Assembly: GCF_001905885.1 (NCBI RefSeq)
Contig: NZ_LIYH01000002.1
Location: 859,591-923,590, forward strand
Direction: 5' to 3'
Source: Streptomyces sp. CB03234
Lineage (GTDB): Bacteria; Actinomycetota; Actinomycetes; Streptomycetales; Streptomycetaceae
Length of the DNA: 64,000 nucleotides
Each line of letters opens with the position of its first letter. The stretch's first letter is position 1. This document shows positions 25,813 through 34,605 of this stretch, piece by piece. A model generated the notes under the pieces. That model was not told where the DNA came from. It did not search any database and saw only the letters and a list, made by a program, of their open reading frames with translations. The position numbers and the translations under genes were made by a program.

Positions 25813-26580
25813 ATGACACCAACTCACCAGCGCAACACCCGCGTCGGCCGTACCCTCAGACCCTCCCGCGTGCGGCGCGGCGCGGCACTGGCGGCGCTGT
25901 GCGCACTCGCCCTCACCGCCTGCGGTGCCGAGCGTGCGGGCGGCGGGGACGCGAAGGCCGCCACCGTCGGTGCCGCCCCGGCCCGGTCCGCTGCCGCCGG
26001 CCCCACGGCCGAGCCCCCGGTCGACCCCGCCGACACCGCAGGCCCCGAGTTCCTCACGTTCATGGAACTCCTCCTCTCCGTCGCCGAACCGTGCGCGGGG
26101 GACGTCCCGGCCCCGGATCTGCCGGGGGAGCCGGAGCCACCGCGGCAGGGCGGGCCGGTGCCGCCCGAGCCCAAGCCCGTGCCGCCCGAGCCCGTGCCCG
26201 AGGTGCCCGTCCCGGTCCCGGACGAGCCGCTGCCCACGGAGAAGCCCCGGCCCGCCCGAGCCGCCACGGAGGAGGCCGAGCTGAGCGCCGTGGAGACGTG
26301 CGCGGCGTCCCACCACGCCCGCCGCATCACCAAGGCCCTCGACGGTACGTCCGACCCGACGCCGTCGCACGTCGAGGACGCCCTGCGCGGCCTCGGCTAC
26401 CTCGACGAGCGGATCCACGGTGTGCGACGCTCCGGCGAGAAGGTGACGTTCGTCCTCGACCTGCGGGTCATGGGCGGCCAGTTGTGTCTGTCCGGCAGCA
26501 CCACCGGTACACGGACCGCGATCGAACCGTATGGCGCCTCCGTGGAGGTCGACTGCGCGGACGTGCGGCGCCGCGGCTGA
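25813..26580 (+). CDS. Lipoprotein with proline-rich linker
   Basis: Lipoprotein of 255 residues: Arg-rich n-region, hydrophobic segment and lipobox LTAC (Cys near residue 38). A Pro/Glu/Val linker (PPEPKPVPPEPVPEVPV) precedes a C-terminal domain of about 90 residues with VEDALRGLGYLDERI, DLRVMGGQLCLSG and VDCADV, where two cysteines may pair. No known family is recognised. A CAGACT box 6 nt before the ATG resembles a weak leaderless -10. Confidence 0.78.
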   Translation: MTPTHQRNTRVGRTLRPSRVRRGAALAALCALALTACGAERAGGGDAKAATVGAAPARSAAAGPTAEPPVDPADTAGPEFLTFMELLLSVAEPCAGDVPAPDLPGEPEPPRQGGPVPPEPKPVPPEPVPEVPVPVPDEPLPTEKPRPARAATEEAELSAVETCAASHHARRITKALDGTSDPTPSHVEDALRGLGYLDERIHGVRRSGEKVTFVLDLRVMGGQLCLSGSTTGTRTAIEPYGASVEVDCADVRRRG

Positions 26581-26608
26581 CCATGGGACGTGCGGGGGCC
26601 GGTCCGGC

Positions 26609-26728
26609 CACCCGCCCGGTCGCGAGGCGCGGCCAGGACAGGTCGGACAGCCAGTACTCGCTCGGCGCCCGCCGCCCCGGCTCGCCCCACGCCCCGAGCA
26701 GAACCAGGTCCTGCAGGCCGTCCCGCCC
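26609..26728 (-). pseudogene. Possible IS701-like transposase remnant
   Basis: A minus-strand frame of about 40 codons reads LVLLGAWGEPGRRAPSEYWL then SDLSWPRL, resembling the W.E......YWLSNL segment of IS701-family transposases. It has no start, no catalytic DDE context and loses similarity on both sides. The rest of the 295-bp spacer between the lipoprotein and mod shows nothing else. A chance match cannot be excluded. Confidence 0.3.
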
Positions 26729-26875
26729 GCCGCCCGGGCAGCGCAACCGCACCCGGGCGGAGAGCCCGCCCTCACCGACGCGCGGGCGGTACGGTTGCGC
26801 TCACGTGGTGACGCCGGCACAGCGATTCCGCGGGACCAGCCGGCGCACGGATGACAGGAACGGCGGACGGACACG

Positions 26876-28750
26876 GTGTCGATGCGGCGGATGCGGCCGG
26901 GTGATCCCGAGACCAGGTCCCTGGACCTGGTGGGCGAGAACGTCGCGCAGCTGAAGAAGCTCTTCCCCAGCGCCTTCACCGAGGACGGTATCGATCTCGA
27001 CGCCCTGCGTGAACTCCTGGGCGGCGACCCGGCCGGAGGCCGGGAGAAGTTCGGCCTCACCTGGCACGGAAAGCGGCGGGCGGCCGAACTCGCCCGGCTG
27101 CCCAGCGACGGCACCCTCCTGCCCCGACCCGCCGAGAGCGTCGACTGGGACACCACCAGGAACCTCGTGATCGAGGGCGACAACCTCGAAGTCCTCAAGC
27201 TCCTGCAGAAAAGCTGTGCCCACAAGGTCAAGCTGATCTGCGTCGACCCGCCGTACAACACCGGACGGGACTTCATCTACCCGGACAGTTTCCAGGACGG
27301 CGTACGCGACTACCTCGCACTCACCGGCCGGCTGGACGGCGACGGCGGCCGTCTGAGCAGCAACGTCGAGACCTCCGGCCGCTACCACAGCGCCTGGCTC
27401 GACATGATGTACCCGCGCCTCTTCCTGGCCCGCAACCTCCTCAGGGAGGACGGTGTCGTCTTCATCTGCATCGACGACCACGAGGTGCACCACCTGCGTG
27501 CCGTCATGGATGAGATCTTCGGCCCGGAGAACTTCGTCGCCACCGTGATCTGGCAGAAGGTCTATTCCCCCAAGAACAGCGCCCGGCACTTCTCCGAGGA
27601 CCACGACTACCTCCTCGTGTACGCGAAGGACGCCGACGCCTGGACACCGGGACTGCTGCCGCGCACGGACGAGCAGAACGCGGCGTACAAGAATCCCGAC
27701 AACGACCCGCGAGGGCCCTGGAAGGCCGACAACTTCACCGCCCGGAATTACTACAGCAAGGGCACCTACCCCATCACCACGCCCGGCGGCCGGGTCATCG
27801 AGGGACCGCCGCCCGGAACGTACTGGCGGTATTCCGAGCGGACCATGCGAGAAATGGACGCGGACAACCGCATCTGGTGGGGCCGGGACGGCACCAACAG
27901 GCCCGCCGTCAAGCGTTTCCTCTCCGAGGTCAGACAGGGCCGCGTTCCCCAGACGCTCTGGTCGTACGAGGAGGTGGGCCACAACCAGGACGCCAAGCGC
28001 GAGCTGCTGGAGCGCGTCACGTTCGCCTCCTCCGACAGCGTCTTCGACACCCCCAAGCCGACGACGCTCATCCGCCGCGTCCTCACCCTCGCGACCCGGC
28101 CCGATACCGAGGACATCGTCCTGGACTTCTTCGCCGGGTCCGGCACCACCGGCGACGCCGTCCTCCAGGCCAACGCCGAGGACGGCGGCAACCGGCGCTA
28201 CATCCTCGTCCAGATCCCCGAGCCGACCGGCCACCCCGACCACCCCACCGTCGCCGACATCACCCGCGCCCGGCTGCGCGCGGCCGCCACCGCGCTTCCG
28301 GCCGCCCCCGACCGGGGCTTCCGCTCCTTCGCGCTCGGCGAGTCCGGCATCCTCCGCTGGGACACCGCCCGCCAGGACGTCGAGCAGCAGACCCTGGAGC
28401 TCGTCGACACCATCGCCCCCGGCCGCACCGACCAGGACGTGCTGTACGAACTTCTCCTCGGCCGGGGCCTGGACCTCTCCCTGCCCGTGGAGAGGCGGAC
28501 CTTCGGCGGTGTCGCCGTCCACTGCGCCGGCGGCGGCCTGCTGTTCGCCTGCCTGCCCGCCCCGGACACCATCGGCAGGGACCGTGTCGAGGCCCTCGCG
28601 CACGGCATCGTCGACTGGCGCAAGGAGCTGGACCCGGCGGGGGAGGTGTCCGTCTACTTCAGGGACATCGCGTTCCGGGACGACGTGGCCAAGGCGACCA
28701 TGGCGGCCATCCTCGACCAGTACGGCTTCCCCTTCGTCAAGAGCCTGTAG
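26876..28750 (+). CDS. mod: Type III DNA methyltransferase (Mod)
   Basis: Probable N6-adenine methyltransferase and specificity subunit of 624 residues. Motif order is that of beta-class enzymes: catalytic DPPYNTGRDF (motif IV, near residue 124) first, then the AdoMet-binding DFFAGSGTTGDA (motif I, near 418), with a target-recognition region between them. NLVIEGDNLEVLKLL and VFICIDDHE are typical of type III Mod proteins. GTG 26876 or ATG 26882 may start it. The res gene follows after 13 nt. Recognition sequence cannot be read from the protein. Confidence 0.92.
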   Translation: MSMRRMRPGDPETRSLDLVGENVAQLKKLFPSAFTEDGIDLDALRELLGGDPAGGREKFGLTWHGKRRAAELARLPSDGTLLPRPAESVDWDTTRNLVIEGDNLEVLKLLQKSCAHKVKLICVDPPYNTGRDFIYPDSFQDGVRDYLALTGRLDGDGGRLSSNVETSGRYHSAWLDMMYPRLFLARNLLREDGVVFICIDDHEVHHLRAVMDEIFGPENFVATVIWQKVYSPKNSARHFSEDHDYLLVYAKDADAWTPGLLPRTDEQNAAYKNPDNDPRGPWKADNFTARNYYSKGTYPITTPGGRVIEGPPPGTYWRYSERTMREMDADNRIWWGRDGTNRPAVKRFLSEVRQGRVPQTLWSYEEVGHNQDAKRELLERVTFASSDSVFDTPKPTTLIRRVLTLATRPDTEDIVLDFFAGSGTTGDAVLQANAEDGGNRRYILVQIPEPTGHPDHPTVADITRARLRAAATALPAAPDRGFRSFALGESGILRWDTARQDVEQQTLELVDTIAPGRTDQDVLYELLLGRGLDLSLPVERRTFGGVAVHCAGGGLLFACLPAPDTIGRDRVEALAHGIVDWRKELDPAGEVSVYFRDIAFRDDVAKATMAAILDQYGFPFVKSL

Positions 28751-28763
28751 GCGAGGGGAGCGC

Positions 28764-31454
28764 ATGACCGGTCTCCGCCTGCACTTCAACGCCGAGCTGG
28801 ACCACCAGCGCAAGGCCGTCGACGCGGTCCGCGACCTGTTCCACGGCAACGCGTGCCCGCCCGCCGCCCAACTCGCCAACCGGCTCACCCTCACCCGCGA
28901 GCGGCTCGGCGAGAACCTGCGTGCCGTCCAGCTCCGCGGCGGCCTCGCCCCCTCGCCGGACCCCGACCCCGACGACCTGAACTTCACCGTCGAGATGGAG
29001 ACGGGCACCGGCAAGACGTACGTCTACCTGCGCACCATCCACGAACTCCACCGGCACTACGGCTTCACCAGGTTCGTCGTCGTCGTCCCCTCGATCGCCA
29101 TCAAGGAGGGCGTCCGCACGTCCCTGCGGGCCACCGCCGAGCACTTCAGGGCCCTGTACGACGGGACGCCGCTGACGTACTTCATGTACGACTCCGCCCG
29201 GCTCGGGCAGGTGCGGAACTTCGCGTACGACACCGGCATCCAGGTGATGGTCACCACCGTGGCGGCCATCAACAAGAAGGACACCGCCCTCATCCACCAG
29301 CCCAGCGAAAAGACCGGCGGCGACGCCCCCATCGACCTGATCCGCCGGACCCGACCCATCCTGATCGTCGACGAGCCGCAGAGCGTCGACGGCGGCCTCA
29401 ACGGCAAGGGCAGACAGGCCCTGGCTGCCATGCGCCCGCTCTTCACCCTGCGCTACTCCGCCACCCACACCGACACCTACGACATGGTCTACCGGCTCGA
29501 CGCCGTCGACGCCCACCAGGCCGGGCTCGTCAAGCAGATCGAGGTCGCCGGCGGCGCCGTCGAGAACGCCCACAGCCGCCCGTACGTCCGCCTGCTGTCC
29601 CTCAGCACCAGGAAGAACGACCTCTCCGCCACCGTCGAGCTGGACGTCGCCGCCAGGGGCGGTGGCGTACGCCGCACCGGCGTCGTCGTCCGCGACGGCG
29701 ACCGGCTCGACGTGGTCACCGGGCGCTCCGTGTACGAGGGCCTCCGGATCGGCGAGATCGACAAGACCCGGGGCGAGGAGTTCCTGCAGCTGCGCGGCCC
29801 CGGCGCCGGCCACCGCCTCCGTATCGGCGAGGCCTACGGTGACATCCCGCACCTGGAGAAGGCCCGGCAGCTGATCCGCAGGACGGTCCGCGAGCACCTC
29901 GACAAGGAACTCCTGCTGCGCCCCCGGGGCATCAAGGTGCTCAGCCTGTTCTTCATCGACCGCGTCGACCGCTACCGGGCGTACGGGGACGACGGGAAGC
30001 CGGTCAAGGGCGACTACGCGCGGATCTTCGAGGAGGAGTACCGGCGGCTGAGCGGGGCGGACCCGGCCGCCGTGCACGGCGGCTACTTCGCCTGCGACAG
30101 GAAGGGCATCTGGAAGGACATCGGCGAGGGCCGCGGCCAGGACGGGGCGGAGGCCGCGCGGGCGTACGACCTGATCATGCGGGACAAGGAGCGGCTGCTG
30201 AGCCTGGACGAGCCGCTGAGGTTCCTCTTCTCGCACTCGGCGCTGCGGGAGGGCTGGGACAACCCCAACGTCTTCCAGATCTGCGGCCTCCGCGAGATGG
30301 GCACGGAGCGCCAGCGCCGCCAGACCATCGGCCGCGGTCTGCGCCTCGCGGTCGACCAGGACGGCCGCCGGGTGCAGGGCTCCGAGGTGAACAGGCTCAC
30401 GGTGATCGCCGGTGAGAGCTACGAGCAGTTCGCCGCCGGGCTCCAGAGAGAGCTTCAGACCACCGAGCGGATCCGTTTCGGCGTCGTCGAGCCGCACCAG
30501 TTCGCCGGCCTGCCCTCACCCGGTGACCCCGCCGTCCCGATCGGCTTCGACGCCTCCGTACGCCTCTTCGCGCACCTCCGCGCGGAGGGGTACGTCCACC
30601 GCGCGGGCGCGATCGACACCGCGGCCCTCTCGCGGGCCCTCACGGAGAACACCTTCACCCTCCCGCCCGGGTTCGCCCCCCTGACCGCCACCGTCGCCGA
30701 GCTGCTCACCCGGCGCGCCCGCGGCCTGAGGATCAGGAACCGGGAACCGGGGGCCACCGCCGAGGCGCCCGCGCGGGCCTTCGGGAGCGAGGCGTTCCGG
30801 GAACTGTGGGAGCGGGCCCGGCACCGCACGGCGTACCGGGTGGACTTTGACAGCGAGAAGCTGATCGCGCAGTGCGTACGCGACCTGCGTGCGGCCCCGC
30901 CGGTGACGCCGGCGCGCATGCGCTGGACCAAGGGCCAGGTCCGCGTCACCGGGGCCGGGCTCGCCACCACCGCCCGCGGGACGGCCGCCGCCCCGGAACG
31001 CGTCGACCAGGGGGACATCCCGCTCCCGGACATCCTCGGCGAACTGGCCGACCGCACCCGGCTCACCCGCCGCTCCGTCCGGCGCATCCTGACCGAGAGC
31101 GGCCGGCTGGCCGACTTCCGTGCCAACCCGGAGGAGTTCACCGACCTGGTCGCCGGAGTCGTCACGGCCCGCAAGCGGAGGCTGCTGGCCGGCGGCGTCA
31201 CGTACGCCGAAGTCGGCACGGGCGGCGTCTACGCGCAGGAACTGTCCGGGGAGCCCGATGGCCGCGAGGGCGACGACCGTGTCGTCCTCTCCACCGGGCT
31301 CCCCGCCGGGTTCCGCGTGCCGACGCCGCTGGGCGACTACTGCCCGGACCGGGCCGTGGTGCGCGAGACCCCCGACGGGCGGCGGCGTATCCACTTGGGG
31401 CCGGCGGCGGAACAGGTACGGAGCCCGGCGGGGCGGACGGAGCGGATGGGGTGA
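28764..31454 (+). CDS. res: Type III restriction subunit Res, C-terminally truncated
   Basis: Superfamily 2 helicase/translocase of 896 residues. Walker A METGTGKTYV near residue 80, DEAD-box-like IVDEPQSVDG near 200, ATH (SATHTDTYD) and motif VI QTIGRGLRLAV near 520 are intact. Full-length Res proteins end in a PD-(D/E)xK nuclease domain; here TPLGDYCPDRAVV supplies the PD but the following strand reads RRRIHLG instead of the expected xxVxETKG and the protein stops 20 residues later. No continuation is seen in other frames before the next gene. Motor probably intact, nuclease probably inactive. Confidence 0.9.
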   Translation: MTGLRLHFNAELDHQRKAVDAVRDLFHGNACPPAAQLANRLTLTRERLGENLRAVQLRGGLAPSPDPDPDDLNFTVEMETGTGKTYVYLRTIHELHRHYGFTRFVVVVPSIAIKEGVRTSLRATAEHFRALYDGTPLTYFMYDSARLGQVRNFAYDTGIQVMVTTVAAINKKDTALIHQPSEKTGGDAPIDLIRRTRPILIVDEPQSVDGGLNGKGRQALAAMRPLFTLRYSATHTDTYDMVYRLDAVDAHQAGLVKQIEVAGGAVENAHSRPYVRLLSLSTRKNDLSATVELDVAARGGGVRRTGVVVRDGDRLDVVTGRSVYEGLRIGEIDKTRGEEFLQLRGPGAGHRLRIGEAYGDIPHLEKARQLIRRTVREHLDKELLLRPRGIKVLSLFFIDRVDRYRAYGDDGKPVKGDYARIFEEEYRRLSGADPAAVHGGYFACDRKGIWKDIGEGRGQDGAEAARAYDLIMRDKERLLSLDEPLRFLFSHSALREGWDNPNVFQICGLREMGTERQRRQTIGRGLRLAVDQDGRRVQGSEVNRLTVIAGESYEQFAAGLQRELQTTERIRFGVVEPHQFAGLPSPGDPAVPIGFDASVRLFAHLRAEGYVHRAGAIDTAALSRALTENTFTLPPGFAPLTATVAELLTRRARGLRIRNREPGATAEAPARAFGSEAFRELWERARHRTAYRVDFDSEKLIAQCVRDLRAAPPVTPARMRWTKGQVRVTGAGLATTARGTAAAPERVDQGDIPLPDILGELADRTRLTRRSVRRILTESGRLADFRANPEEFTDLVAGVVTARKRRLLAGGVTYAEVGTGGVYAQELSGEPDGREGDDRVVLSTGLPAGFRVPTPLGDYCPDRAVVRETPDGRRRIHLGPAAEQVRSPAGRTERMG

Positions 31455-31461
31455 GAGCCGG

Positions 31462-32337
31462 TCAGCGGGCGGCGGCCAGGACCGCGTCGGCCATCGCCGC
31501 CTCACCGGCCGCGTTGGGGTGGAACGGCGCGGCGGCGTTGGTGGCGAGGGGCTCCATCCACCGGGTCGCGGCCGGCTTGCAGGCGTCATGCCCGATGGAG
31601 GCGGTGTAGGTGTCCACGTACACGGCGCCGTTCGCGGCGGCCTGAGCGGCGATCATGGTGTTGAGGCGCTTGTGGGTGTCTCTCAGCCAGGGGGCGTCGC
31701 CCTTGGCTATCGAGACCACGGAGGGGCAGTTGGTGCCGTCGTCGGGGAGGATCGCGGGGTATCCGGTGACCAGGACCCGTGCGTGCGGGGCGCGTTCGCG
31801 GATCCCGTCGATGGTGGCGGCGATCTTGGGCGCCGTGGCGTTGATGGTGGCGGCGAGCCGGTCGGTGCCGGTCCAGGTGTAGCTGTTCTTGCACGGGGAG
31901 CCGGCGAGGTTGAACAGGCCCAGGGTCACGCAGCGGGTGATGATCCCGGCGAAGCCGATGTCGTTGCCGCCGATGGTGAGGGTGACCAGGTAGGTGTCGG
32001 CGCTCAGCGCGTCGAACTGCGGCGGGGCCGAGCTGTTCTGAGCGGACGTCATGTGCACGGTGGTGGCTCCTCCGCACGTGACGTCCTTGTGGGCGGTGGG
32101 CGCGAGCGCGGCGTTGACCAGAGTGGGGTAGTTGCGGTTGGAGCGGGTGCAGGCGGAGTCGACCTGGTCCGGAACACCGGCTCCGGAGGCGTACGAATCG
32201 CCCAGGGCCACATAGCGGTTGACCGGTGTGTCCGCGGCCATGGCGGGGCTCGCGCCCAGCCCCGCCGTGAGGGCGAGGGTGGCGGTGGCGGCGGCGAGAA
32301 GGGTGCGGGTACGGCGGCTCGACGGAACTGATCGCAT
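31462..32337 (-). CDS. Secreted SGNH-hydrolase (lipase/esterase)
   Basis: Exported esterase/lipase of 291 residues. Signal peptide (LLAAATATLALTAGLGASPAMAA) is followed by the SGNH blocks: GDSYASGAG (block I, nucleophile Ser), GGATTVH (II), IGGNDIGF (III) and PFHPNAAG (V, catalytic His). Six cysteines (SACT, VTCGG, TRCVT, SPCK, TNCP, DACK) suggest three disulfides, as in the known Streptomyces extracellular lipase/esterase fold. ATG 32337 gives a normal signal peptide; a longer frame upstream is rejected. It converges on res with 7 nt between stops. Confidence 0.9.
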   Translation of the reverse strand: MRSVPSSRRTRTLLAAATATLALTAGLGASPAMAADTPVNRYVALGDSYASGAGVPDQVDSACTRSNRNYPTLVNAALAPTAHKDVTCGGATTVHMTSAQNSSAPPQFDALSADTYLVTLTIGGNDIGFAGIITRCVTLGLFNLAGSPCKNSYTWTGTDRLAATINATAPKIAATIDGIRERAPHARVLVTGYPAILPDDGTNCPSVVSIAKGDAPWLRDTHKRLNTMIAAQAAANGAVYVDTYTASIGHDACKPAATRWMEPLATNAAAPFHPNAAGEAAMADAVLAAAR

Positions 32338-32371
32338 GACGGCGCCTCTCGGGCTCGGAGAAGGGGCGGAA

Positions 32372-32401
32372 GCCTTCTGCCGCCGGGGAGGGCCAGAAGG
32401 C
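32372..32401 (-). promoter_or_regulatory. 5'-UTR hairpin of the SGNH-hydrolase gene
   Basis: GCCTTCTG (32372-32379) pairs perfectly with CAGAAGGC (32394-32401), 35 nt upstream of the start codon. It may stabilise or regulate the leader. The remaining spacer to 32686 contains an AT-richer stretch (32480-32545) probably holding the promoter, but no gene. Confidence 0.4.
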
Positions 32402-32686
32402 ACACGAGAGCGGCGGCAGGCGGTCCCGTCCGCCCGCCGTCGATGGTGCGAGGTGCACTGCGCGCAGTTACTGGTCAGTCGTACTGGCACGTAATATGTG
32501 GCCGGAGTGACGGTGCGTCAAGACGTCCAGCGTTAAATAGTTCAGTGACCGTCCAATTCCCCGCCCGGGCCCGCCGCCACCCGGACAGGGAGCGCAGCCA
32601 GGTACCCGCCGTTCCTCCTCAGGTGCGCCCGGCCTCCGCCCCGGCCCGGCGGTCGCGCGGAGCCGGAGCTCGGGAGGCCGGGCGGC

Positions 32687-33000
32687 TCACACGTCGGGGT
32701 TCGTGCCCTGGGCGGTCTTCTTCAGCCGGTCGATCCGGAGCTTCGCGAGGTCGTTGTAGTTCGGCTTCTCCACGAAGGCTTCACCCTTCTTGCCGTCCTT
32801 CTCGGCCTTGCCGCGCTCCTCGGTGACCAGGGCCTTGTACGTGGCTCTGGCGTCTCCCGGGCTCTGGAAGGCCAGGATGCCGAAGGCGACCTCACCGTCG
32901 TACTCGGAGCTGTCGAAGCCCTTGGGGGCGCTCGCCTTGCTGAGGAGGGCGGTGCGGACCATGTCCGGCGTCAGCGTGACGGGGGGCTTGTCGCCGTCCC
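32687..33000 (-). pseudogene. C-terminal remnant of a lipoprotein-type gene
   Basis: A minus-strand frame from about 33000 reads DKPPVTLTPDMVRTALLSKASAP, then EVAFGILAFQSPGDARATYKALVTEE and an Asn-Asp-Leu-rich end. It looks like the C-terminal half of a secreted Streptomyces protein with conserved SxxDARxxYKALV segment, but there is no signal peptide, lipobox or upstream half; in-frame similarity ends near 33000 where a run of unrelated sequence begins. An internal ATG at 32962 would allow 91 residues. It is most likely broken by an old rearrangement near the element. Confidence 0.5.
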
Positions 33001-33173
33001 TTCAACGTCAACCCCTTGCGCTCATCGCCGAGTTGGCGTGGACACTCAAGCGCACATGGGCTGAGCGCGCCACATGCGTCCCGCCGGTCGACGGCCGTCG
33101 TACCCCGTTCACAACGGAGGACCTCGTTCAGCTCCCGGGGGCGGCTCCCGAGGGCCGCGAACGACAACGACAA

Positions 33174-33206
33174 AGAGCCGGACCCAGTGGGACTGGATCC
33201 GGCTCT
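33174..33206 (-). terminator. Original terminator of the tRNA-Arg gene
   Basis: AGAGCCGGA and TCCGGCTCT form a strong stem with inner CCAG/CTGG pairing. On the minus strand it is followed by TTTGTCGTTGTCGTT, a U-rich tract. It lies 55 nt beyond the displaced 3' end of tRNA-Arg at attL, so it was the tRNA terminator before the element inserted. Confidence 0.7.
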
Positions 33207-33267
33207 CGATGTCTGGCACATGTGCTGGTCAGCGGGATGATCACGCTGTTCCGGCTTCTGTGCCCCT

Positions 33268-33311
33268 GGCAGGATTCGAACCTGCGCACACGGCTCCGGA
33301 GGCCGTTGCTC
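33268..33311. repeat. attL, 44-bp direct repeat of tRNA-Arg 3' half
   Basis: Identical over 44 bp to 47508-47551 and covering the anticodon arm and T arm of tRNA-Arg(CCG). The flanking host copy of the acceptor end differs at 33267 (T for C), which would weaken the acceptor stem, and lacks an encoded CCA, so it is no longer under selection. Confidence 0.92.
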
Positions 33312-33472
33312 GCCCACAGATCTCCGCAGATCAGAGCGCCGTTTGCAGCGGGCTGAACGGAACTAGTCCACAGATGGTCCGCGGCCCGTTGCCGGTGCGG
33401 TGTCTGTCGTGGGATTTGACCTGACCTCTGAGCACAGGAGCGTTGGCTGGCCCAAAGAGACCTTTCGCCTCT
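33312..33472. promoter_or_regulatory. attL-proximal arm with possible integrase arm site
   Basis: Gene-free 161 bp. TAGTCCACAGA at 33364-33374 matches TAGTCCACGGA at 47386-47396 near attR (10 of 11), a plausible arm-type integrase or excisionase site pair. Confidence 0.35.
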
Positions 33473-34087
33473 TCAGGTACTGCGGGTGTAGTCAGTCTTG
33501 TCTTGGACCCTCTTGTAGACGTCTTCGCCTATCCAGTGGCAGTAGAGGTTTCTGTGGCTGATGGCGAGCCGTCGGCAGTGCTGGCCGTTGACGGACCAGG
33601 GTGCCACTTCTGCTCGTGGCCTACCCCGGGAGGTTGTCAGCTCTGCCACGTATTCGAGTGCGGGTTTCAGATCGGTGTCGGTAGACACCATGATCCCAAC
33701 GTCGTACTCGCCGCGAGTGGCCATGACGGCAAAGTCCAGAGTGAGCTGGACGTCGATGCCCTTTTCCTGGGGTCGCTCCTTGGGCCACGCAGGTGGGTAG
33801 CGCAGGGGCCGGGTGACAAGTTGAACGAGGGGGTCGCTCTCCCACTGGGAGTGCTGCCGTCGTGAGGCGCCGTAGGAGCCGGGCTGCTTGCTCGCGTCGG
33901 GTTGGCCACGATAGATACGCACCTGATGAAGATGGCGGTCATAGGGGCTGTCGGCTGCAAGGTGCCGGGCGAGGGCTACGGGGTCGAACTGGCCCATGCT
34001 CCAGTCTTCCCAGCCCTGGTGGTAGAGCCGACGGGCCTGCATGTAGGTGTTCTGATAGTCGTAGAAGACGACGACTCTGTCGCTCAA
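33473..34087 (-). CDS. NYN-domain (PIN-like) protein
   Basis: Protein of 204 residues of the NYN group of PIN-like nucleases, predicted RNA-cleaving and metal-dependent. Acidic motifs are visible: VVVFYDYQNTYM (first Asp), EKGIDVQLTLDFAV (middle Asp) and GIMVSTDTDLKPAL (third Asp pair). NYN proteins of this length are frequent on actinobacterial plasmids and AICEs, role unknown; a defence or tRNA/mRNA-processing function is possible. TTG start at 34087 with a G-run ahead; it faces attL and is oriented away from the R-M pair. Confidence 0.82.
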   Translation of the reverse strand: MSDRVVVFYDYQNTYMQARRLYHQGWEDWSMGQFDPVALARHLAADSPYDRHLHQVRIYRGQPDASKQPGSYGASRRQHSQWESDPLVQLVTRPLRYPPAWPKERPQEKGIDVQLTLDFAVMATRGEYDVGIMVSTDTDLKPALEYVAELTTSRGRPRAEVAPWSVNGQHCRRLAISHRNLYCHWIGEDVYKRVQDKTDYTRST

Positions 34088-34605
34088 GGACCCCCCGGAA
34101 CGAATAATCCCCGCCAGTGCGGGCTAGGCCCAGACGACGGGGAGGAGTGAGTAGAACTTAACGCGTCGGGGAGTAGATCGCAATACGACCGCACGTCTCA
34201 TCTTGGCTACTTTAAGTAACCGTCGCTCGTTCAGGGCATGCCGTCTGCTGACGCGGTTCGCGTCTCCGCACGTGGCAGCCCCGGCGCATGCTGCGCCTCT
34301 GTGTAGTCCGCACGGCGTCGTGTAGTGCTGGCTGGCACCGCTAGGACCGTGGTTGATGGTGGCCTCACGGCCGGTTGATCAAGTGTAGATGCGGGTAGCC
34401 CCTCGTGCGGCTGTTGGCTGTCCTGTGCTGCTGTCGTGCCGGCCACTTCTGGCCGCAATCGTTCATTGCCGTTTGGTTGGACGGTGATGCCAGTCACTAG
34501 GTGTTGACGGGTCGCCTCTCATGACCCGGACCACGCCTTGGCTGACGCATCCCGAGGACCTGCGTAGCTTCGGGACGGGCCACAGGGTTGCGCTACTGTG
34601 GCGCG
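34088..34605. promoter_or_regulatory. Gene-free spacer with palindrome upstream of SacI-like R-M
   Basis: About 500 bp without a convincing gene; an 88-codon minus frame (34231-34497) lacks codon bias. At 34205-34221 GGCTACTTTAAGTAACC is a 17-bp palindrome with one mismatch, a candidate operator for the NYN gene or the R-M genes. The -10 box of the methyltransferase is at 34594-34599. Confidence 0.4.
34594..34599 (+). promoter_or_regulatory. -10 box of probable leaderless methyltransferase transcript
   Basis: TACTGT, 6-nt spacer, then GTG 34606, without Shine-Dalgarno; decides the start over the upstream TTG at 34588. Confidence 0.5.

Noticed and set aside
31380..31461. A frameshifted continuation of the Res nuclease domain
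   Set aside because: None of the three plus frames gives the expected ExK strand before the convergent SGNH gene, so this is loss of sequence rather than a simple frameshift.
33003..33170. Plus-strand frame LIAELAWTLKRTWAERATC as a transposase or helicase remnant
   Set aside because: Too short and no recognisable motif; it ends in the tRNA terminator.
32892..33317. 141-codon minus ORF running through attL
   Set aside because: It reads through the tRNA fragment and the tRNA terminator hairpin; composition is not that of a protein gene.
34231..34497. 88-codon minus-strand ORF upstream of the SacI-like methyltransferase
   Set aside because: GTG start without ribosome site, no third-position GC bias, low-complexity product and no family resemblance.
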